A stretch of 64,000 nt of DNA from contig KV918792.1 of assembly GCA_002049455.2 (NCBI GenBank), forward strand, positions 186,001 through 250,000, in the 5' to 3' direction. The notes beneath the pieces are model-generated. The model searched no databases and was not told the origin of the DNA. It saw nothing but the letters and a program-made list of their open reading frames with translations. A program made the translations under genes and the position numbers. The stretch's first letter is position 1; each line of letters opens with the position of its first letter. Shown here piece by piece: positions 32,868 to 42,564 of this stretch. Source of the stretch: Porphyra umbilicalis (taxonomy: Eukaryota; Rhodophyta; Bangiophyceae; Bangiales; Bangiaceae).

Positions 32868-35800
32868 GCTTGCAGCAGCAGCAGCAACAACAGCAACTAC
32901 AGCAGCAACGGCAGCAGCAGCAGCAGCAGCAGCAACGGCAACATCAACAGCAACAACAGCAGCAAGCGGCGGCTGCGGCGGCAACCGGCCACGCATACCA
33001 TCATGACGGCATGGGCAGGGGTGGCAGGCCCATGTCGGGCGTGTACGGAGCCCGCTCCGGAGGATTGCAACCGTACCCTCCATCGTCATCGAGGATTGGG
33101 ATGAGATTGTCCCTCTCGGACGGCTACGCACCTTCCCCACTCAGCGGTGGCGCGGGCCAAGGCATCGGAGCTCCCATCGACGGGGACGACGGGGATGGGG
33201 GTGTCGGCGTCGGCGGCGGGGGTGGTGATGGGGGGCCCAGGGCCTTGGCCGGTGCCCCTCCACCATCGTTATCGGCGCCCGTTGCGTCGCGGGTGGAACT
33301 CAACAAGGCCGGCAAGCCAAAGCAGAAGCGCTACCGCGCATCGCCCGACCAGCTAGCGGAGCTTGTCACCGTCTTTACTGTCACCGCGAGCCCCGCCGCG
33401 GAGGTATTGTCCGCCCTCGCTGCCCGCATTGGGATGCCCCTACAGTCGGTGGTGCTGTGGTTCAAGAACCGGCGAGCGCGAGTGCCCAACAAGGGCGCCA
33501 AGGGGGGAGGCAGCTCGGGTGGGGCGGGTGGGGGTGGGGGGACCATTGGTAGCTCTGCTTGCAGCGCGGGTCCGAGTGGCGAGGGTCCTTCGGCCGGCCT
33601 CGCGCTGCTCTCACCTACGCCGAGTGATGGGGTGCCGCTTCAGGCAGCTGACCCAGCGGGCTTTGGGGTTTCACAACACCCCGTGGCGCTCGTGCCGTCG
33701 GAAGGCCCGCCAGCGGCTGCCCACGTCTTGGCTGCTGGGGACTATCAGTCCGCAACGGCCGCGGCGCAGGAGGCTGCGGCGGCAGCGCTTGCGGAGGCCG
33801 GGCTTGGCGTCGGGGGAACGGGGTTGTCTTCGCTGCACTTCCACAGTGGCGCCGTTCCCATGGATCTGGGAGGGTGTGGGATGATGATGAGGGAGGGAGC
33901 GCCTCCGCCTGTCGGACCGAGCGTTGGAGTGGGGGACGTTGACATCGGAGAAGCTGGCCAGCCAGTGGCGTATCCGAATACTGCCGCGCCGCCTGCTGCG
34001 CCGGCGGCGGCGGCGCCTGCCTTGCAAGCTTCCGGTCTGTCACTCGCAGCGGACGGGAGCGTTGGCGGCGGCGCTGCGGCTTCTCCGTCCAAGTCGGCGA
34101 CGCGTCCGGGCAAGCGCACCCGAAAGGGACCACCACTGCCGCCCGGTGGGCCCGGTGCGGCCGCCGTGGCGGCTGTGGCAGCGGCGGCGTCGACAGCCGC
34201 TTTGCCCACTGTAGTCAGGGACTCTTCGACGGCTGGGGCGACCGGTGGCGGTGATAGCGGGCTCGGTAGCGGTGACGGCGGTGGCAGTGACGTCTATGCA
34301 GATGTGGTGCTGTGTGTCGGCGGCCAGGCGCCGGTCGGTGCTGCCCCGGGCCTGATGGCGGCGGCTCACCCGGGGCTCTCTCTGCCTGTGCCCCCGCCCA
34401 AGCGGGCGCGCACTTCTCGTGCCGGGAAGGGCAAGGCCATCAAGGCGGCAGCTGCGGCGAAGGTGGCGGCCTCCGCGGCCGCTTCCAACATGCCGGTGAC
34501 GCCGGCACTGGGTTTGGCCGACCCGCCGGCGGGGCCGACGCCGCCGAGCGGCGCTGCCGCTGACACCGCCTTTGGAAACTTGCCGGCGTTTGACGGGCCT
34601 GCTGCGCCGTCCGGACCGCCCACGGGGCGAGGCACTGCCCTGAGGGCGCTGCCGTCCTTGGCACTCCCGGCCGTCTCGAGCGTAGGCGGCCAGTTGGCGG
34701 GCCGCGACTTTTGGCAGGCATCGCCGTCCGGGCCCGGCGGCGGCGGTGGTGACGGTGGATGGGGCGGTCGCGCTGCCCTGGCGCCCTTTCGTGGCGCGAG
34801 CGGAGGGGCAGCTGCCGCCGGCCGATCGCCATCCCGATCGCGCGCCGGTGGGCGGCTGCTGGCGCGGTCCCCAACACTGCGGGCTGGCGGCTTTTCCCCA
34901 GGCCTGCGGTTTAGCCCGCGGTTGCGCAACTTGGCGCTTCTGTCAGCGGCCGCCGACAGCACATCCAGGGGCTTGACGGCCCCCGCAGGCGGGTGGGAGG
35001 CGGCGTCCCCACCACCCCGCGGACGCGGTGTCGGCAGCGGGCCGCGGTCTTCTCCGCGTCTGCGGGAGCGTGCACTTGCGACGGCCGCGACTGGCGGCGG
35101 CGTGCCCGGCGGTGCGCCGCCCGTGGCCGTCCTGTCTCTGGGCATTGGCGCTGCAGGCGGCGTACACTTTGAGGGCGCGGGCCGGGCCCCTACCTCCGCC
35201 GCGCGCGTTCCGCCGACGCCCCGCATTAGCTCGCAGCGGGAGTACGCGACTGGAGACGTGGTGGAAGTGCTGGAGGCGGGGCGCATCGCCGGCCGTGCCT
35301 GGGCGCCCGCAGTCGTCGTCAGCCGCGTGTCGACAGAGGTGCCTTTCTCCCTCGGCTCCTCCGTCCATGTGCGGCCTGCGGGAAAAGAGTCGTCGCCGTC
35401 CCCGTCCCCGTCTTCACCGGGCGGGGGGCTCATTGAGTCGGATGGGGCCGGGGACGCCAAGGGCGGATCCGCCCACGCTTTGGGCGATGCTCGGCGGGTA
35501 GCGGTGGGCGGCGGCGGTGCAGGCGGTCGTACGTCGGGGGCACGCAGCGATTACGAGGACACGGACGTGACCGCGCCGACGGCGGCGGCGGCTGCTGCTG
35601 GCGGGTCGGGCACCAAGCCCGCGGCGGCTTCGTCGCCGCGGCGATCCACGCGCTCTCTCCGCCGCTCTGTGTCGTTTGCCGACGCGGTTGCGTCCAGTGG
35701 TCGTCGCTCTTTTGCGGGACCTGCCGCCTCGCCTGACGTGGACGTTGATGCGGAAGACGCGGCAGCCGCGGCGGCGGCCGAGCCGCCGACTGACGGCGAC

Positions 35801-36982
35801 GGCGGGGACGTGTCGGCGGCCGCCCGCACGCTCGTCCGCGTCGCCCGGCAGCGGCGGCGGGGCTCGACGGCTGTCTCCCCCGGACTGCCGCCCACGGCAT
35901 CGTCGACACCGCAGGCTGCTCGCATCTCGTACCGTGTGAGCTACACGGTCGCCGTTGGCGACGGCGTCACCGACGGCACCAATGCAGACGGTGGAGAAAT
36001 TGTGCCGGCCTCTCGGTTGCGCCCCGCACCACCTGCGGCAGCTGCGCACCTCGGACGCCGGTGGGCGCCAGAAATCGGGCACGCCGTCGAGGCGCGCACG
36101 GGCGCCTCGTGGCTGGTCGGCGTCGTCCGCGGCGCTGCGCCGCGCAAGGGCTTTCTCGTCTCGACAGACGGGCGAGAGGCGGGGTGGGTGTCCCGCGTCG
36201 CCCTGCGCCCGTTCCTTATTTGGCGCGGGGGGGACGAGTGGGTTCTCAAGACCAAACCCCCCATGGCATTGGCTCGCCGTGCGGCCGCCGCGGCCCCTGT
36301 GCCGGATGTCGCAGGCCCCAGCAGGGGGGAGGACGGACAAGATGACGATGGGTTGGGGACGGCTAAAGATGCGGAAGCTAGCCTCAGAAGCATGGAGGAG
36401 GACGAGGATGTCCCGGCCGCCGCCGCCCTTATCGTCGACACCAATCGTCGGGCGAGTGCGGCGGCCGCGGCCGTCTCTTCTATTGAAGCGGCACGGCCCA
36501 GCGCGGCCAGCCCTCGGCATCAGCGCAGGGCCGCCAAGCTGGCGGCGGAGAATGGGGCGGTGGAGGTACCCGACACGCCGGCGACGCGCACCCGGCGGCG
36601 CCGGGCGGCGGCCACCCCCGACAGCGGCGCGTCTGTGTCGCCCGCGACAGGCTCCGTATCGGCCGCCGCTGCGACGGCTGGGACATCGTCGGCCGCGTTG
36701 GTCGACGACGGCTCCACTTCGACGGCGGCGGCAGCGGGCGCGCCGTCCCGGGTGTCGACCCGCCGGCGGCGTGAAGCGGTGGCGCGGGCGGGGGCGGCCG
36801 CCGCCGGCGACGCATCGTCGCCGACGGCGAGTGCTGACGCGGTCGCCGACGGGGGCGACGGTGCGGCGACGCGGCGCGACATATTTCGTCGCACCTCCCC
36901 GCGGCAGCGGGGCTCGGAAGCTGCGGGGGCGGCCGGGCGAGTGATGCCGAGCTCAGACATACGTTTGAGGATGCACGGATAG
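32861..36982 (+). CDS. Homeodomain protein with tandem Agenet (Tudor-like) domains
   Basis: A 1373-codon frame, apparently intronless. N-terminus: poly-Q (residues 4-35). Homeodomain at about 148-210: KQKRYRASPDQLAELVTVF, then helix 3 SVVLWFKNRRAR with the invariant W-F-x-N-x-R and Lys at position 50. A long Ala/Gly/Pro disordered region follows. A first Agenet half lies at 793-824 (GDVVEVLEAGRIAGRAW, APAVVV). Its partner half lies at 1019-1058 (YRVSYTVAVGD, then IVPASRLRPAPP), the two split by about 195 low-complexity residues. A second Agenet lies at 1072-1130 (GHAVEARTGASWLVGVV, then VALRPFLIWRGGDEW). The likely role is a nuclear transcription or chromatin factor in which the homeodomain binds DNA and Agenet reads histone tails; function is inferred. 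A nuclear-localisation-like KRTRKGP lies near 417. Confidence 0.8.
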   Translation: MLSLQQQQQQQQLQQQRQQQQQQQQRQHQQQQQQQAAAAAATGHAYHHDGMGRGGRPMSGVYGARSGGLQPYPPSSSRIGMRLSLSDGYAPSPLSGGAGQGIGAPIDGDDGDGGVGVGGGGGDGGPRALAGAPPPSLSAPVASRVELNKAGKPKQKRYRASPDQLAELVTVFTVTASPAAEVLSALAARIGMPLQSVVLWFKNRRARVPNKGAKGGGSSGGAGGGGGTIGSSACSAGPSGEGPSAGLALLSPTPSDGVPLQAADPAGFGVSQHPVALVPSEGPPAAAHVLAAGDYQSATAAAQEAAAAALAEAGLGVGGTGLSSLHFHSGAVPMDLGGCGMMMREGAPPPVGPSVGVGDVDIGEAGQPVAYPNTAAPPAAPAAAAPALQASGLSLAADGSVGGGAAASPSKSATRPGKRTRKGPPLPPGGPGAAAVAAVAAAASTAALPTVVRDSSTAGATGGGDSGLGSGDGGGSDVYADVVLCVGGQAPVGAAPGLMAAAHPGLSLPVPPPKRARTSRAGKGKAIKAAAAAKVAASAAASNMPVTPALGLADPPAGPTPPSGAAADTAFGNLPAFDGPAAPSGPPTGRGTALRALPSLALPAVSSVGGQLAGRDFWQASPSGPGGGGGDGGWGGRAALAPFRGASGGAAAAGRSPSRSRAGGRLLARSPTLRAGGFSPGLRFSPRLRNLALLSAAADSTSRGLTAPAGGWEAASPPPRGRGVGSGPRSSPRLRERALATAATGGGVPGGAPPVAVLSLGIGAAGGVHFEGAGRAPTSAARVPPTPRISSQREYATGDVVEVLEAGRIAGRAWAPAVVVSRVSTEVPFSLGSSVHVRPAGKESSPSPSPSSPGGGLIESDGAGDAKGGSAHALGDARRVAVGGGGAGGRTSGARSDYEDTDVTAPTAAAAAAGGSGTKPAAASSPRRSTRSLRRSVSFADAVASSGRRSFAGPAASPDVDVDAEDAAAAAAAEPPTDGDGGDVSAAARTLVRVARQRRRGSTAVSPGLPPTASSTPQAARISYRVSYTVAVGDGVTDGTNADGGEIVPASRLRPAPPAAAAHLGRRWAPEIGHAVEARTGASWLVGVVRGAAPRKGFLVSTDGREAGWVSRVALRPFLIWRGGDEWVLKTKPPMALARRAAAAAPVPDVAGPSRGEDGQDDDGLGTAKDAEASLRSMEEDEDVPAAAALIVDTNRRASAAAAAVSSIEAARPSAASPRHQRRAAKLAAENGAVEVPDTPATRTRRRRAAATPDSGASVSPATGSVSAAAATAGTSSAALVDDGSTSTAAAAGAPSRVSTRRRREAVARAGAAAAGDASSPTASADAVADGGDGAATRRDIFRRTSPRQRGSEAAGAAGRVMPSSDIRLRMHG

Positions 36983-37183
36983 CGCGGGGTGCGGGGGTGG
37001 GTGGACGCTGACTGCCCTCGCGGGCATGTGCGTACCCGTGTGTTGTGGCCGCCTCTGATTTTTGTTTCTTGCATGTCTCTTTCAATACTTTTGTTTTTTT
37101 GGAGGAGGGGAGACGCGCTCATGAATGGTCTTGCAATCTGCGTCTGTTGGTGTGCTTCTGTCTGCTCACTTCTGTCTGCATTT
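36983..37183 (+). other. 3' flank of the homeodomain gene
   Basis: A drop in GC and T-rich stretches (TTTTTGTTTCTTG, TTTTGTTTTTTTGG around 37060-37100) are consistent with a 3' UTR. No AATAAA was found. Confidence 0.35.
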
Positions 37184-37358
37184 CCCTGGCCTTTAGGACA
37201 GGGTGCTCTCAAAGTGTAGTGATGCACACATATACTTAGATCAAGGGACTTGCTCTGCGTTTCAGAGGTGGCAGTCTGCATAAATGTCCTCAGGGATCTG
37301 AGGGCGTATCAGAGCAAGCCCAGCGGTGCGCACCAACACCAAAATATGGTGATTTATT
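37184..37358. repeat. Extra partial arm copy (175 bp) in tandem with the long-TIR element
   Basis: CCCTGGCCTTTAGGACAGGG starts here and again at 37359. The next 130 bp are nearly identical in both copies (AGTGTAGTGATGCACACATA and so on), then diverge. It is either a truncated second element end or a 175-bp tandem duplication of the outer arm. Confidence 0.7.
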
Positions 37359-37424
37359 CCCTGGCCTTTAGGACAGGGTGCTCTCAAAGTGTAGTGATGC
37401 ACACATATACTTAGATCACGGGAC

Positions 37425-37967
37425 TTGCTCTTCGTTTCAGAGGTGGCAGTCTGCATTCGTGTTCTCAGGGATCTGAGGGCGTGTCAGTGTTGGAAGGGTC
37501 GCGATGACGCTAAAAACGAATGGAGTTACGTGGCTGAGAAGGACTGTCCTGCCACAGGGGTCACTGGACCCGGACGGCGCCTGCCCCCGTGCCCCCTCTA
37601 CCGCCCCGAGTTGCGCGCGGTGACCGCGCGCAACGACTTCCGGCGGTTGCTGACGCCATCTAGCGGCGCGGTTACAGGCGCCTTGTCGCGCGGCGATCAG
37701 TCCCATCCGCCCGCCCGTGCGCCGTGTCGGCCGCTCTGCCCGCCGTGCGTAGGTGTGCTGCGCGGCGGAGTGACGATCTCACCTGTGGGCGCCGCGCGAC
37801 GCCGGCGGGCCGCCGCCGCTGCGGTGGCCGAGGCGGCACCCCTTTCCGCGCCCGACGCCGCCCTCACACCGGCAACGTGGCTGTACGTGCCCCCGTGCGC
37901 GCTCGCGGCCATAGAGCCGGCCGGCATGCCCAGTGTCAATGCGTCGTCCAGCGCGCCACCGCCCTGA
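37425..37967 (+). CDS. ORF carried in the inverted-repeat arms (conserved in three copies)
   Basis: A 180-codon frame inside the left arm. Its second half (GGVT..PVG.ARRRRAAAAA, then ATWLYVPPCALAAIEPAGMP and a stop after Pro-Pro-Pro) is matched by frames in the right arm (minus strand, about 39772-39430, ATWLYVPPGVLAAMEPAGVP) and in the third arm (about 41608-41829, with the same PPP-stop end). The first half (RDLRACQCWKGRDDAKNEWS) is also matched in the right arm. No family is recognised. The shared frame may reflect real coding or just shared descent. Confidence 0.3.
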   Translation: MLFVSEVAVCIRVLRDLRACQCWKGRDDAKNEWSYVAEKDCPATGVTGPGRRLPPCPLYRPELRAVTARNDFRRLLTPSSGAVTGALSRGDQSHPPARAPCRPLCPPCVGVLRGGVTISPVGAARRRRAAAAAVAEAAPLSAPDAALTPATWLYVPPCALAAIEPAGMPSVNASSSAPPP

Positions 37968-37999
37968 AGGCCAGGGTATTGCACGCACGTGCCTGGAAT

Positions 38000-39034
38000 C
38001 CTGGATTCGTGGCGTGATGTGAGTGGCTCCGCTATACTATGGTGCAGCCGATAATCGTTGTGCTCCAGCGGTGCGCGCACCATAACGCGGAATGTTGTGC
38101 TGGAATCTTCGCATCTATTGTACACCTTCCATCCAATTGTATCATTTCCATCCGTCCACTGGCCTGCTTCTACACCATGCAGGAGGCCTTGATGGTGTGC
38201 CACCGCACTTTACAGGCCCGAGCAGTGCGTCCCCCTCAGCGACGCTGGTCGAGGCTGCCCCCGGACGCCGGCTCGGAGCTCGCCGCAGGTGGCGCACGCG
38301 CCGCAAAACGAATGCGATTGCGCCGCTGTAGCGCGGTCGCTGTTCGGCCGCCCCTAACGGTAGCATCATGGAGCACGAGGGGGCCCGTGTCTGTGAAGGC
38401 GAGCAACTCAGGAGGAGACTACCCCAAATCACGCCCCGGGTCGACCAGCTTCTTGACAGTTGACTTCATGGCGGACGATGGCTATGAGAGCTCGCCGCAC
38501 GTCGACAGTGGCACTTGGTGGGGCTGCGACGGTGTCGTCGGCGTCCTTCTGCGCGGACACGGAGTCTACGAGGACACGATGAGTTGAAAAGCACAATTTT
38601 CAATCATGCCGCTGGCATGACCTGCCCTGTCGACCTGTGAAGGCCTGCTGGACTATCAAAGTGGCAGTCAAAGATGATTTGGCAGTGAGGAATTTGGACA
38701 CTTGGCAAACGGAGAGCGCTTGGCGCGGGATTGCGAGCGTCGTGGCACGCAATAATGCACAATGCTTGGTCACATTCCAATGGTTTGACTCTGTCCGAAC
38801 GGGGGTTTCCCCCATACGCTGCACCAAACGTTGGGATGGTGCAGATCCGACACCAAACCAACGGATTATGGTCACAGGACCGGAAAATGGGGGCCCAAAA
38901 GGCACTTCTCGTATGTGGCCAAGACGAACTGGGATGTCTGTGACCCACTCTTCAAAGATATAACAGAAACTATCACACAAAGAGATCTCAATGTCACATA
39001 CGGGAACCATCGTAGACGAATACAGTTGTCGGAA
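38000..39034. other. Centre of the long-TIR element
   Basis: About 1 kb. A plus frame at 38340-38587 has a protein-like stretch (PGSTSFLTVDFMADDGYESS) but no family match. The remainder is lower-GC with TGGTGCAG/CTGCACCA-type inverted motifs near 38040 and 38835. No transposase. Confidence 0.45.
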
Positions 39035-39077
39035 ATTCCAGGCACGTGCGTGCAACACCCAGGCCTTCAGGGCGGTA

Positions 39078-39460
39078 CAGTCATTGCGCACTTATATGTC
39101 TCCCGCTTATAAGATGCCCATCTTATAACTGAGCGCCACTCGATCGCTCCAGTGCGGGGCCCCACACGCATGAGAGCACTTGAAAGCGATCTCGCAGGCT
39201 CGATTTGCGATCGAGTATTTCGATATTCTAATTAGACCCAAGGAATCATGGCGCCCCCCAACCACGCCCTCTTCAGAAGCGCTTGTTGAGGAGTACCTTG
39301 TCCTTAGATTCCTGATCTGACCACTTGCCGCCGAACTCCACGATCGAGCGTGCTGTTGGCCTCTGATCTTGTTGGATTCAGACTGGATTGTCCAATAAGC
39401 TGTAAAGTCTTACGTGGGCTACAAAGTGCGCCACCCTGCTTTACAAGCGGACAGTGACTG
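39078..39460. mobile_element. pogo/Tc1-type MITE inserted into the right arm
   Basis: A 383-bp insertion is flanked by TA on both sides (39076-39077 and 39461-39462). Its ends CAGTCATTGCGCACTTATA and, inverted, CAGTCACTGTCCGCTTGTA agree at 14 of 19 positions. The uninterrupted left arm and the third arm show the empty site (GCGCGCCACCGCCC against GCGCGCTA|CCGCCC here). CAGT ends with TA duplication are typical of Tc1/pogo elements. No coding capacity. Confidence 0.85.
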
Positions 39461-40133
39461 TAGCGCGCTCGGCGACGCATCGAAAACGGGCACGCCGGCT
39501 GGCTCCATGGCCGCGAGCACGCCCGGGGGCACGTACAGCCACGTTGCCATGGCGGGGGGGGCGTGGGGCGGGGAAAGGGGGGCCGCCGCCGCTACCGCAG
39601 CGGCGGCGGCCCGCCGGCGTGGCGCAACGCCCACGGGCAGGACCGTCACCCCGCCGCGCAGCGCATCTGCGCACGGTGGGCGGGGCAGCCGACACGGTGC
39701 ACAGGTGGGCGGGTGGAATCGACCGCCGCGCGAAGGGGCGCTTCTGACCGCGACGGTAGATGGCGTCAGCAACCGCCGACGCGCCGCCGCAACAGAAGCC
39801 GGCGCGCAGGCACGATCATCCGCGGGTTATCGTGAGCGCTTCGAAACCCGGAAGACGCTGCGCGTGGTCGCCGCGTGCAACTCGGGGCGGTGGGGGGGGG
39901 CAGGTGGGCACGCGCCGTCCGGGCCCTGTGACCCCTGCGGCGGGGCAGTCCTTCTCAGCAACGTAACTCCATTCGCTTTTAGCGTCATCGCGACCCTTCC
40001 AACGCTGACACGCCCTCAGATCCCTGAGGACACGAATGCAAACTGCCACCTCTGAAACGGAGAGCAAGTCCCGTGATCTGAGTCTATGTGTGCATCACTA
40101 CACTCTGAGAGCACCCTGTCCTAAAGGCCAGGG

Positions 40134-41284
40134 AACTCATGACAGTGTTTGGAATGTCTGATCGAAGAGATAATACATGTGACAGCATACGCTTGAAAGC
40201 GCGTCGTGTTCATGATACTACCACTCCCCCTCGCCACCCTCGCCAACTCCCTCGCCCCTCGCCACCTTCCCCTCCCAATGCCACCTCTCTCCCAGCGCCA
40301 CCACTCCCTCCGAGCTCTAACTACCTCCGCCCTTGCCATCCCCCCCGCTCCCCTCACCCAGTCCCTGCTTCACCAGATGCTCACCGCGTCATAGGACGTC
40401 GGCTCCAGGAACTGAGCCATCACAGAGTCATACAGTCGACTGATCATGCAAAACACATACAAGGCCAGGGACAAACACAGCGGAGAAGAGTTAGATAAAA
40501 GGGACGAAGACAAAGACCAGCTGCAGCGTCGGCTGAACTCGCAGTACAAAGGAAGCGAGTCATCACCGCACCTCACTATATGCACCACAAGATACTCGCC
40601 AAAAAGCCAAGCCTTCACACGCACCCCCACTCCACGCGGTCTACAAGCACCGCACGCAGAGCCACGCCACTGGCGTCACCAGCAAGTCACGCACGCTCTT
40701 TGCCGCAAGCCGCCCTTCCTGATGGCGAGCAACACCGTCGGCTGCACGGATATCCGTGCATCCGAATGCGCCTCCCCGCACTGTGAACTGACAGCGACTG
40801 ACAGGGACACCGCGTCACACAGGTTCTGAGAGGGGGGTCCGCCGTCCAGGGATAGCTCGAAATCAACAACCGGTGACATAGCCCCCATCACGCAGTAAAG
40901 TGGCACACCTCCTCCACAAACAGCATCAGCTGTGGCTGATCCTGTGTCTCTCACTAGCCAGTGCACTGGCGCTTGCTGTCCACGCAGGAGCTTGAAAGAC
41001 AATATTGCCCTGACCGAGCTATGTCTGCGCGACATTGGGAACAGACAATATGGTGCTGATCTGGCCACGAAATGTCTTGAGCCGGGCTCAAGATATAGTT
41101 GCGCAAAAGATCTGAGAATGGATCTCTCAGGATAAAGCTTCCTGTGCTGTGGTGTCGGATCGACACCATCGGAACACTTCGCGCGGATCGTGCACTCTTA
41201 ATCCGACCGCTGGGCACCCTTCCGCACCATAAATTGGTGGTACACTATAGTTTGGTGCAGGATCGGCACCGCTGGGTTTGCTCT
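40134..41284. other. Mixed DNA, no confident gene
   Basis: 40210-40390 is a C-rich tract on the plus strand (CACTCCCCCTCGCCACCC). The rest has average composition with short frames. At 41140-41280 the motifs GGTGTCGGATCGACACC and GGTGCAGGATCGGCACC are imperfect palindromes, and the second relates in inverted form to 37300-37340. Confidence 0.4.
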
Positions 41285-41862
41285 CAGTGTTGAGAGGGTC
41301 GCGATGACGCTAAAAGCGAATAGAGTTATGTGGCTGAGAAGGACTGTCCTGCCACAGGGGTCACAGGGCCCGGACAGCCCCTGCCCCCCTGCCCCCCCCG
41401 AGTTGCGCCGGGAAATCGCGCGCAGCGACTTTCGGGGTTCGACGCGCCCACGATGACCCGCCGGTGATCGTGCCTGCGCGCCGGCTTCTGTTGCGGCGGC
41501 TCGTCAGCGGTTTCTGACGCCATCGAGCGGCGCAGTTAGAGGCGCCCCGTCGCGCGTGGTCGGTCCCACCCGCCCGCCCGTGCGCCGTATCGACCACCCT
41601 GTATGCCGTGCGCAGGTGCGCTGCGCGGCGGAGTGACGGCTCCTTTCGTGGGCGTCGCGCGAAGCCGGCGGGCCGCCGCCGTGCGGTGGCGGCGGTGGTA
41701 CCCCTTTCCCGGCCCCACGCGCCCCCCGCCACGGCAACGTGGCTGTACGTGCCCCCGTGCGCACTCGCGGCTATGGAGCCGGCCGGTGTGCCCGGCGTCG
41801 ATGCGTCGCCGAGCGCGCCACCGCCCTGAAGACCACAGGGCATTGCACACACGTGCCTGGAA
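41285..41862. repeat. Third, incomplete copy of the long-TIR arm
   Basis: Same orientation as the left arm at 37482-37999: GGGTCGCGATGACGCTAAAA, then GCTGAGAAGGACTGTCCTGC, through to GCGCCACCGCCCTGAAG and the CACGTGCCTGGAAT end. The outermost 120 bp are missing. It may be the remains of a separate element. Confidence 0.8.
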
Positions 41863-42560
41863 TGTTTGGGTGCTTGTGTCATGTTGGCGTCCTGCAATCT
41901 GACCAGGGCCAGGTGCAACCATTGTGCGAACGGCCATCGTCCTGATTTGGTACACGTCCCATCTAAACGCGACTTCTGTGCGGGTCTCGATTCGGGCATA
42001 CAGTAGGGCTGTTAACAAAAGCATGTTATGGTGCTCTTTCATAATGTGGCCGCTCATACTTGTGCTTGTTCGTCACTAAGTAGATGTGGACCATAGGCGT
42101 GTTCAATCGGTTGGCCCGGCCGAATCGGTTCAAGTTATCCCTACCAGGAAACGCAATTAAAAGGATGGGAAGCAGGGAGGGGAAGTCCAAATCACACTAA
42201 GATTAAGTGTGATCTAATCAGCACTAGTAAACAGATCGATTGATTGACCTTGCAGTCGATCGGTCTCTTGTATCTCAATCGAGCGATGAGAATCGGCGTG
42301 TTTGCACGCGTCAATCAGCGCGATCGCTCGACTGGGAACGATCAACCAAGCTGGAAGTCCTACAGTCATGATATAGTCATTATAGATGAACTGACGGGTG
42401 CCACTTGAGATGGGAAGCTTTCCCGAAGTGCATTAATTCGGTTACTGGGTGGTTACGGTCACAAGGAAACTCATGTTCTGCGGGTGGGAAACCTGCCATT
42501 GCCATTGTGATATCATACTCGATGTCAAGTTGCGTTCGCAGCCGCACTGGATTGTACCAT
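41863..42560. other. Lower-GC spacer with GATC-rich palindromic stretches
   Basis: 42180-42350 has repeated CGATCG, TCGATCG and ATTGATTG motifs and runs of imperfect inverted repeats (AACAGATCGATTGATTG, CAGTCGATCGGTCTC). No coding region. Confidence 0.4.
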
Positions 42561-42564
42561 TATC

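Larger units (their letters stand above)
37359..40133. mobile_element. Long-terminal-inverted-repeat element with a nested MITE
   Basis: The left arm 37359-37999 is repeated inverted at 40133-39463 and, after an interruption, at 39075-39035. Both outer ends read CCCTGGCCTTTAGGACAGGG. The arms are about 640-710 bp and the centre (38000-39034) is about 1 kb with no recognisable transposase. The arms differ by scattered substitutions and small indels, so the copy is not fresh. A third, incomplete arm lies at 41285-41862. No target duplication was identified. It could be a foldback or MULE-like non-autonomous element. Confidence 0.75.
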
